Assembly (NCBI GenBank): GCA_963734435.1
Contig: CAVTHA010000003.1
Location: forward strand, 479,064-543,063
Length of the DNA: 64,000 bases
From: Bog-756 sp963734435
GTDB taxonomy: Bacteria; Actinomycetota; Acidimicrobiia; Acidimicrobiales; RAAP-2
Direction: 5' to 3'
Below are positions 57,638 through 64,000 of the stretch, piece after piece. The translations under genes were made by a program, and so were the position numbers. The notes beneath the pieces are model-generated. The model had not been told where the DNA came from. It saw only the letters and a list, made by a program, of their open reading frames with translations, and did no database searches. Positions within the stretch are counted from its first letter, which is position 1. The number at the start of each line of letters is the position of its first letter.

Positions 57638-58369
57638 TTAGCGGTAGTCGGGGTTTTCGAAGTCGAAGCGGCAGCCTGCGTCCCATTCGGAGCGCTGGTT
57701 GCCGTGGGCGGGGATGCCGCCGGCGTCTTTGAGCATGCGGGCGAGGTGGAGCAGGTTCCAGGTCATGAAGGTGGTGTTGCGGTTGGTGAAGTCGTTGTCG
57801 GGGCCGCCGGAGCCTTCGTCGAGGTAGAGGGCCGGGCCGGCGGGGCCGATCCAGCCGGCGTCGGCCTGGGGCGGGATGGCGTAGCCGAGGTGCTGGAGGC
57901 TGTAGAGGATGTTCATGGCGCAGTGCTTGACGCCGTCTTCGTTGCCGGTGACCAGGCAGCCGCCGACCCTGCCGTAGTAGGCGTACTGCCCGGCGGCGTT
58001 GAGCAGGTGCGAGCAGGCGTAGAGCCGCTCGATGACCTTCTTGGTCACCGAGCTGTTGTCGCCGAGCCAGATCGGCCCGGCCAGCACCAGGATGTCAGCG
58101 GCGAGTACTTGCTGGTAGATGCGCGGCCAGTCATCGGCGGGCCAGCCGTGCTCGGTCATGTCGGGCCATACGCCGACGGCGATGTCGTGGTCCACGGCCC
58201 GGATGACCTCGGTGGTGACGCCCTGCTTGTCCATGATCGCCTGGCTGCGGCTGATCAGGCCCTGGGTGTGGCTCAGCTCAGGTGACCGCTTGAGCGTGCA
58301 GTTGATGAACAGCGCGCGCAGGTCGTCGTACCTGCGGGTGCCGGCGCCGTCCGGCGTATGGTCGGTCAT
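57638..58369 (-). CDS. Flavodoxin-fold NAD(P)H-dependent FMN reductase-like protein
   Basis: ATG 58369, 243 residues. FMN-type flavodoxin features: ALFINCTLKRSPELSHTQGL (phosphate loop), ADILVLAGPIWLGDNSSVTKK and a YYGRVGGCLVTGNEDG segment. It probably reduces FMN or small electrophiles. It neighbours a mycothiol-type nitroreductase and a peroxiredoxin on the same strand. Confidence 0.85.
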   Translation of the reverse strand: MTDHTPDGAGTRRYDDLRALFINCTLKRSPELSHTQGLISRSQAIMDKQGVTTEVIRAVDHDIAVGVWPDMTEHGWPADDWPRIYQQVLAADILVLAGPIWLGDNSSVTKKVIERLYACSHLLNAAGQYAYYGRVGGCLVTGNEDGVKHCAMNILYSLQHLGYAIPPQADAGWIGPAGPALYLDEGSGGPDNDFTNRNTTFMTWNLLHLARMLKDAGGIPAHGNQRSEWDAGCRFDFENPDYR

Positions 58370-58562
58370 GTCCTCTCCTCGGGATCAGCCTTGCCCTTGC
58401 CTGATGCTTGCCCTTGCCCGGATGAGCGCCGCGCGCAGTCTTGCCGCCCGGTACCGCGCGGCGGGTGGACCACTTTCGAGCGTAAAAAGGGGACCAGCGC
58501 GAGGCCGGGGCCTCAGTCGTAGAAGTCGTCGGGGGCCGCCGCGAGCACCGGGATCGGGGGCC

Positions 58563-59291
58563 TTAGGACTGCGATGCTGTCTTGCGGCTGCCGGCGTGCC
58601 AGTCCTCCTCAGCGCCGGCGGCCCCGGGGTCGACGCCGAAGGAGCGCAGCTGCGGCCGCTCGCGCAGGCTCCGCTTGAGCTCGGCGAAGCCGGGGAAGCT
58701 GGCCAGCCCGGTGACGTGGTCCCAGAGCCGGACGGCGTCCTGCGGGCTCGGCAGCCTGCTGATCACCGGCCCGAAGAGCGCGGCGCCGTCCGGGGGGCTG
58801 AAGTGGAGGATCGGCGTGCCGACGTCCTTGCCGGTCAGTGCCAGCGCCTCGTCGCCCTCGGCCTGGATCCCCGCGTCCCACCGGGCGTCGTCGAGCGCGT
58901 CCGCGAGGTCGGCGGGCAGGCCCGCCGAGGCCAGCAGCGGCGCGGTGAACTCCCGGCTGCCCCGGATCGCCGGCGTCAGCTCACGAGCCCCCGTTGAGTC
59001 GAAGATCTCGCTGCTCACCGCCTGGTAGAACGCCCCGACGGCGTCCCGGCCGTGCTCCGCCCGGGTTCGCGCCGCGACCCGCAGCAGCCGCAGCCCGGAG
59101 GTGTGCCCCTCCTCGTACCCGGCGGGGAAGTGGCTGTCGTAGTCGACCGCGGCGTTGATCAGCCGCAGCGAGATGAACCGCCAGTCGACGGTGTAGTCCC
59201 GCTGCGCGGCGACCATGCGCACCCACTTGCTCGTCATCCAGGCGAACGGGCACACCGGGTCGAAGTAGAAGCGGACGTCGGCCTCAGCCAT
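58563..59291 (-). CDS. Mycothiol-dependent nitroreductase, Rv2466c/DsbA-like
   Basis: ATG 59291, 242 residues. DsbA-type thioredoxin fold: FYFDPVCPFAWMTSKWVRMV holds the active-site Cys (CPFA), cis-Pro region GTPILHF, and VISRLPSPQDAVRLWDHV. In mycobacteria the homologue uses mycothiol to reduce nitro compounds and protects against oxidants, so a mycothiol-making actinomycete origin is implied. Confidence 0.88.
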   Translation of the reverse strand: MAEADVRFYFDPVCPFAWMTSKWVRMVAAQRDYTVDWRFISLRLINAAVDYDSHFPAGYEEGHTSGLRLLRVAARTRAEHGRDAVGAFYQAVSSEIFDSTGARELTPAIRGSREFTAPLLASAGLPADLADALDDARWDAGIQAEGDEALALTGKDVGTPILHFSPPDGAALFGPVISRLPSPQDAVRLWDHVTGLASFPGFAELKRSLRERPQLRSFGVDPGAAGAEEDWHAGSRKTASQS

Positions 59292-59314
59292 GGCGGACAT
59301 CTCCTCGCCGTAGG

Positions 59315-59806
59315 TCACGCCGTCGCGGACGGCGCGTGCTCGCGCAGGTAGCGGACGAGGCCCACGACGTCGTCGGGGACGAGCCGCCCGATGGCACCGC
59401 TTGAGTACACGCTGACGATGACCTTCCCTGCGGGGTCGAGCACGAATCCGGTCGACTGCAGGTACACCGGGTCCGGGTTGACGAAGGCGCCGGTGAGCGA
59501 GGCGATCGCGGGCGCGGCCGCGCCGTAGCCGACGGGGAAGGTGAGCTTGTGCTTGTCGACGAGCGCGGCCGTGGTCTCCTTGTCGTCGACCGAGAGCGCG
59601 GCCACCTTGACGCCCGCGTCCGCCAGCGTCTCGCTGGCCCGCTCGAAGGCGCGCAGCTGCGCGTTGCAGTACGGGCACCACGCGCCCCGGTAGAAGAGCA
59701 CGACGCCGAAGTCGCCCGCGAACGCGTCGGGAATGGCAAGCGCCTGGCCGTCCGTGGTGCTGATCGTCAGCCGGGGGAACGGGTCACCGGGGTTGAGCAG
59801 CGGCAT
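59315..59806 (-). CDS. AhpC/TSA-family peroxiredoxin
   Basis: ATG 59806 follows GAAGGAGAACC, a near-ideal ribosome site. 163 residues; FYRGAWCPYCNAQLRAFE carries the peroxidatic Cys and a second Cys two residues on, as in bacterioferritin-comigratory-like peroxiredoxins. Reduces peroxides with thiols; the nitroreductase gene starts 24 bases after its stop and the two are probably co-transcribed. Confidence 0.9.
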   Translation of the reverse strand: MPLLNPGDPFPRLTISTTDGQALAIPDAFAGDFGVVLFYRGAWCPYCNAQLRAFERASETLADAGVKVAALSVDDKETTAALVDKHKLTFPVGYGAAAPAIASLTGAFVNPDPVYLQSTGFVLDPAGKVIVSVYSSGAIGRLVPDDVVGLVRYLREHAPSATA

Positions 59807-60027
59807 TGCGGTTCTCCTTCGGGGTTCTCGCGACAGCACCGGACGGTGCCGTCTCCTGTATGCGTCGCGCCGGCCGCGCGTCTTACCGGCGAATTCCATC
59901 CGCCTGGTAAGGCCTCGCTGCCGCCCGCCGCTAACACCGGAGACAGGAAGATCAAGAGCACATTTGAGTGAACGGTCCCGGCTTCCCCTCTCCCGGGCCG
60001 CTCCCGCCGTTGACCTAGGAGAACGCA

Positions 60028-60805
60028 GTGGCAACTGACTTCACCGGCAAGACCGCACTGATCACCGGCGCGGGGCGCGGCATCGGCCGGGCCATCGCGC
60101 TCGGCCTGGCCGGTACCGGGGCCCGGCGTGGTGCTGCTTGCCCGCACCGCGGGGCAGCTGGAGGAGACGAGCGGCCTGCTCCGGGAGCGGGGCGTGCCCG
60201 CCGGGCGGATCAGCGTGGTGCCCGCGGACCTCGCCGACGAGGGGCAGCGCGCGCTGGCGGCGGCGTCGGTGCTCGCGGCGGGCCGCGTCGACATCCTGGT
60301 CAACAACGCGGCAACCGTCGAGCCGCTCGGCCCCACGATCGGCATTCAGGCCGGGGACTTGCGCCTGGCCTACGAGGTCAACGTGATCGCGCCCGCCGCG
60401 CTCACTGCTGCCGTCCTGCCGGGCATGCTCGATGCCGGCTGGGGCCGCGTCGTCAACATCTCCAGCGGCATCGTCGCCTCCCCGGCGGGCATGGTCCGCG
60501 GCAACGCCTACGCGGCCACGAAGGCCGCGCTCGAGGCGCACACCGTGAACCTGGCCGCCGAGCTCGCCGGCACCGGCGTCACCGTCAACGCCTACCGGCC
60601 GGGCGGGGTGGACACCGCCATGCAGGCCTGGATCCGCAGCCAGGACCCGGAGCGAATCGGCGGCCTGCACGAGCGGTTCAACAAGAACTACGCCGAGGGC
60701 ACCCTGATCACCCCGGAACACTCAGCCGCGGCGCTGCTCGCCCACCTGGCCGGCGACGGCACCGGCGAGATCTGGGACGTCAGCACCGCCCCCGCCGGCG
60801 CCTGA
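60028..60805 (+). CDS. Short-chain dehydrogenase/reductase (one frameshift near 60,120)
   Basis: GTG 60028 follows AGGAGA. NAD(P) loop TGAGRGIGRAIALGLAGTG is in the first frame; the second holds VDILVNNAA, the catalytic Ser in VVNISSGIVAS and YAATK. 259 residues combined. Divergent from the peroxiredoxin, 221 bases apart. Substrate unknown. Confidence 0.88.
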
Positions 60806-60960
60806 CCCAGCCGGCGACAGCACCCGCCCCCGCGTGCCGCTTCCGCCGCGGCTGCATGACCGCGGGCGCGCAGCGGCGAGCATCGCCGCAGCGGCCCGCG
60901 GTCGTGCCCGGGATGGGCCACGGCGGGCTGGCCGCTCATCCCGCGTTCCGCTGGACCCGG

Positions 60961-61257
60961 TTACTTGACGGCGATGACGTCGACGGGCCTGATCGACGGC
61001 TCGCTCGCCAGCAGGTCGCCGGCGACCTCGCCGAGCGCCTGGGGGATGGGGCCGGTGAGGTGCGCGGCCCGCGCGTCCTCGGTCTCGAAGGTGTCGAAGA
61101 TCCCGTAGTGCGTCTCGTCGATCCGGAACGCGTACCAGGTAACCGTGCCCGCCTCCGTGACCGCGAGCTCGCGGCCGGCCTCCAGGAACTTGCCGAGCTC
61201 CGCGCCCTTTCCCTCCCTGGCCTCGAGTGTCGCCAGGAACGCCAGCTTCACGCCCAT
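60961..61257 (-). CDS. ABM-domain (YgiN-like) monooxygenase or dimeric alpha-beta barrel protein
   Basis: ATG 61257 follows GGGAGG. 98 residues of a ferredoxin-like fold: KLAFLATLEAREGKGAELGKFL, TVTWYAFRIDETHYGIFDTFE and HLTGPIPQAL match the antibiotic-biosynthesis-monooxygenase family, whose simplest members oxidise quinols without cofactors or detoxify reactive aldehydes. Lies with redox genes. Confidence 0.85.
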   Translation of the reverse strand: MGVKLAFLATLEAREGKGAELGKFLEAGRELAVTEAGTVTWYAFRIDETHYGIFDTFETEDARAAHLTGPIPQALGEVAGDLLASEPSIRPVDVIAVK

Positions 61258-61590
61258 GATGAATCCTCCCTGATCGCCTGCTAACCCGGGCGGCGAACCC
61301 CGCCCGCCAGTAAGCGGCACCACGACGCCCAGGTCTTACCCGGCCGCCCCGGCATCCTGCGCAACGGCTACGGTCGCAGCCACGCCGGACCCGCTGGCCG
61401 AGGAACTCTCCGAGGCGCGCTGCGCTGGCCAGGCGAGCTCCCGAGTCATGGCGGGGCTGCCGTTGGCCCTCGGCCGGCATCTTACGGACCGGTGACAGGG
61501 GGGCGCGGCAGTAAGGAGGCGGCCGTGGCAGGGCGCTCATCAGGTGAGTTCGCGGATCACTGCGGATCCTCACCATGCAAGGAGATGGAC

Positions 61591-62310
61591 ATGCGCAAGC
61601 GCACACGGCTGGCGGCAGCGGGCGGCAGCCTGCTAGCGGCCACGCTCGGCCTGTTCGGCGCGGCGGCCTCGGCCGGCGCCAGCACGACCTCACCGGTCGC
61701 CGGCTACACCTACGTCAACGGCAATACCGCGACCGCCAACACCATCGCCGGGTACGCCCGGCACGCAGACGGTTCCCTCACTCCCATCGCCGGCTCCCCG
61801 TTCACCATCAGCGGCGCGGGCCTGGGCGCGGGCCTGGGCTCACAGGGCGCGATCCAGGCCACCCGGGACGGCAGGTACCTGCTGGCCGTCGACGCCGGCA
61901 GTAACCAGGTCTCGGTCCTGCGCGTCACCGCCGGCGGCGTGCCCGTCCAGGTCGGCCAGCCGGTCTCCTCCGGGGGCATCAAGCCGGTCAGCGTCGCGGT
62001 CTCCCCCTCCGGCGTCGTCTACGTCGCGAACCAGGGCAACGCCACCGACAGCGCCGGCTTCAGCGGCTTCCGCCTCGGCCTCGGCGGCACGCTGACGCCA
62101 ATCCCGGGCGCCACGTACGCGGCCCCCGCGGGCTCCGGCCCGGCCGACGTGCTGTTCAACTCCACCGGCACGAGCCTCGTCGGCACCCTTGTCAACACCT
62201 CGCAGATCGAAAGCTACAAGGTGCTCCCCGGCGGCCGCCTTCTCGCCGCCCCGGGCTCTCCCTTCACCGCCCAGGGCCTCGGCCAGATCGGCGCCGAGTT
62301 CCGGCCCACC
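61591..62310 (+). pseudogene. Secreted lactonase-like beta-propeller protein, 3' end lost
   Basis: ATG 61591 follows AAGGAG by six bases. Signal peptide (residues 5-32, ending ASAGAS), then propeller blades: NTIAGYARHADGSLTPIAG, RYLLAVDAGSNQVSVLRV, VSVAVSPSGVVYVANQG, QIESYKVLPGGRLLAAPGSP. The sequence of the lactonase/YVTN family stops at GAEFRPT and passes in frame into an HsdM tail, so about the last third of the propeller is missing. Confidence 0.7.
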
Positions 62311-62761
62311 CTGCTCCGCCTGCCGACTGGCATCTTCTACGCGGGCGGGGTCAAGGCGAACGTGCTGTTCTTCGACCGCAAGCGACCGTCCGAGAAACCG
62401 TGGACGGACAAGCTGTGGATTTACGACTTTTCGTACCAACCAGAACTTCACCCTGAAGACCCGCACCCTAAGTCGAGCGGACCTCGACGACTTCACCGCC
62501 TTTTACAACCCGGATAACCGGTATGAGCGCACCGAGACAGAGCGCTTCCGCGCCCTCTCCTACGACGAGCTGACCGGCAGGGATAAGGCGTCCCTAGACA
62601 TCTTCTGGCTGCGTGACGAATCCCTGGAGGAGCCGAAAAACCTCCCGGCCCCCGAGGTGATCGCTGCGGAGATTGTGGAAGATCTGCAGGCCGCACTCGA
62701 TCAATTCACCGCGATCGCACTGTCTTTGGCTGGACAGCCAGGCGAACCAGTGGACAAGTGA
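62311..62761 (+). pseudogene. hsdM: C-terminal fragment of a type I restriction methylase (hsdM), frameshifted near 62,435
   Basis: LLRLPTGIFYAGGVKANVLF continues as DKLWIYDF and, in another frame, NFTLKTRTLSRADLDDF, DIFWLRDESLEEPKN, EIVEDLQAALDQF, the characteristic end of HsdM N6-adenine methylases. The catalytic NPPF half is absent. No hsdS or hsdR can be recognised beside it. Confidence 0.78.
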
Positions 62762-63097
62762 GGCTGAGGGATGGCTTCCGCCGAGCTATACAGCGACGCG
62801 GCGATGCTGGCCAATGGAGGAAGTGAACTCGTTGCGGCCGGTAAGCACGAAGTCCTTCGTCTAACACGCGACGGGAGATCGGATTGCGGCCGGTGATTAA
62901 GCTCGGCGACCGATGTCCGATTTGGGAGCTTGATGGGAGCGGAGAGCCTCGCGCAGGTGCGCTGAAGTGAGCTCGTCGCGCCTCGGCCTAGCCTGCTGAC
63001 CAGTGTCAACGGCGCTCGAATTTTGGCTCTGGCTCACTTTCCGTGGCGCAAGTGGCCGACGTAGCGCACAGTGTCCTGATCGCGGCTTTTGTGGCAG
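62762..63097. other. Non-coding or unrecognised stretch after the hsdM fragment
   Basis: Contains a 41-codon open frame (62771-62896) after GAGGG but with no recognisable family. It is lower in GC than its surroundings. I see no firm feature. Confidence 0.3.
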
Positions 63098-63696
63098 TTA
63101 ATGCCCGCTGTGCTCTGCGGATTTTGGTCTATCCGGACATGGGTACTGCGGGGTTCGGTAGAGAAATTCGCGGCCACCAGCGGAGGGGTCTTGCCGGTCG
63201 CGGAGTAGTGTCCCGGAGTCGAGTAGACGTTTGAGCCGGTTGTTCATGTTCTGCTGGGTCGTACCGAGGTCGGTGGCCAAGTCGCTTGCGCGGAATGTGC
63301 CGCGCTCGCGCCTGCGACGAAGGTCTGCTTGAGAACGGTGTCGCCGCCGAGGAGCGTGACTGCGCCGTTTTCCGCCCAGGCGGCGACCGTCTTGCGGCGT
63401 TCCAGGGATAGGTCCACCTCGTCGGCGGTCTTGTCGGTGAGACCGGTGAGGAGGATGGGTGCGCGGCCGGTCAGGCCGACCGACCTGGCGACTAGGAGCT
63501 TGTGCTGGAAGGCGTAGGTGGGCAGGTCCACGTGCCTGCCGGGCAGCAGGCCGGTCCAGCTGACGGGCAGCCCGTGGACGATGGCGGCCGCGAGCACTTC
63601 GATCAGCCGCTCAGGCCCGCCCTGATCGCGCCGCAGGGTCTCCAGCACCACGCCGTCGTCGTCGAGGTCCTCGAGAGTGTCGCCCAGCGGCACCAC
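63098..63696 (-). pseudogene. Polyketide synthase acyltransferase scrap joined to a winged-helix DNA-binding protein end (frameshift near 63,290)
   Basis: The first 65 residues (LRRDQGGPERLIEVLAAAIV, GLPVSWTGLLPGRHVDLPTYAFQ) are the end of a modular polyketide synthase acyltransferase domain and linker. It then reads ERRKTVAAWAENGAVTLLGG and, after a frame change, FRASDLATDLGTTQQNMNNR with a beta-wing FLYRTPQ, a winged helix-turn-helix. The two parts belong to unrelated proteins, so this is a junction of fragments. Confidence 0.6.
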
Positions 63697-63818
63697 ATGC
63701 AGTCACGCCTGATTGCCCCAGCCCGTTGGACAGACATGCTCCGCTGGCCGCGCAGGCCCTGGTGACACGGATCTGCTAATAGCTGACGGGCTGGGGCCGG
63801 ATTTGCGCGCGATTTCTG

Positions 63819-64000
63819 TCATGCCGGGGACTGGCTACCTGCTGATTTCCGGGCGCGTGCGACCCAGGTGGAGGCGAAACCTATGACCAGCACGGCGACT
63901 GCGAACCACGGCGCGAGGACTGTGGGACTCGTAACCTTGTAGAACGATCCGAAGATGGCGCCCGCGGTGATCAAGATGGCGAGGATTGCCGATAGCACGA
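63819..64000 (-). CDS. C-terminal end of an amino-acid/APC-type permease (5' end outside window)
   Basis: Open from the right edge (codon at 63996-63998) to TGA 63819-63821. Two hydrophobic helices, VLSAILAILITAGAIFGSFY and APWFAVAVLVIGFASTW, then a basic tail (VARARKSAGSQSPA). This looks like the last two membrane segments of an amino-acid permease; identity rests on a short piece. Confidence 0.5.
   Translation of the reverse strand, partial: VLSAILAILITAGAIFGSFYKVTSPTVLAPWFAVAVLVIGFASTWVARARKSAGSQSPA

Noticed and set aside
62311..62761. Functional type I restriction-modification system
   Set aside because: Only the HsdM C-terminus is present; the catalytic domain, hsdS and hsdR are missing.

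Overview
The window is high-GC actinobacterial DNA in two unlike parts. Bases 1 to about 54,965 look like an environmental member of the Acidimicrobiia or a close relative. They carry surface proteins built from GYWLVASDGG repeats, F420-type luciferase-like oxidoreductases, acyl-CoA dehydrogenases, P450s, a 13E12-type HNH protein and a complete Tad pilus locus. From about 55,050 to the end the genes instead resemble those of a mycothiol-using actinomycete (Rv2466c-type nitroreductase, ISAs1-family element, polyketide synthase scrap). That part begins with a 5'-truncated sigma factor and contains several gene fragments, so it is either an acquired, decaying island or an assembly join. The lineage assignment rests on gene content, not on a database search.

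Layout. 1-5.3 kb: NlpC/P60 hydrolase (runs off the left edge), carboxylesterase, repeat/CAP surface protein. 5.6 kb: an odd tRNA with a UAA anticodon. 6-12 kb: PrmC-like methylase, a second repeat surface protein, sulfatase, secreted HEYAETLTDP protein. 12.4-15.7 kb: LacI regulator with a convincing promoter/operator for a divergent lipoprotein esterase, then a DUF2510 membrane protein. 15.9-24.7 kb: P450, aldo/keto reductase, acyl-CoA dehydrogenase, TrpD, DnaQ/GIY-YIG nuclease, zinc ribbon, thioredoxin-fold protein, GAF-GGDEF protein, DUF5666 protein. 25-30.6 kb: threonine aldolase, EttA, membrane protein, HNH protein. 31.3-42.4 kb: one long Tad/Flp pilus operon (CpaB, CpaE-like, CpaF, TadB, TadC, Flp, three TadE/G-like proteins) ending in a membrane-anchored LysM-BTAD protein; most junctions are 4-base stop/start overlaps. 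42.4-47.2 kb: two F420 oxidoreductases, an NCS1 permease, a lipoprotein. 47.2-54.0 kb: a steroid side-chain cluster matching the mycobacterial cyp125-fadE28-fadE29-chsH2-chsH1-ltp2 (igr) set, with a KstR-like operator between the P450 and the divergent operon, then a flavoprotein. 55-64 kb: sigma/anti-sigma remnant, a dehalogenase pseudogene split by an intact IS with a 10-bp target duplication, a thiol/redox cluster, a beta-propeller gene fused to an hsdM tail, a polyketide synthase scrap fused to a helix-turn-helix protein, and a permease tail.

Two cautions. At least twelve otherwise well-conserved genes need one or more single-base frame corrections to read through, which points to residual indel errors in the assembly, so I annotate them as genes with frameshifts. 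Short GC-rich tandem repeats (12-30 bp units) recur inside genes and at gene ends through the first 55 kb and are a notable property of this genome.
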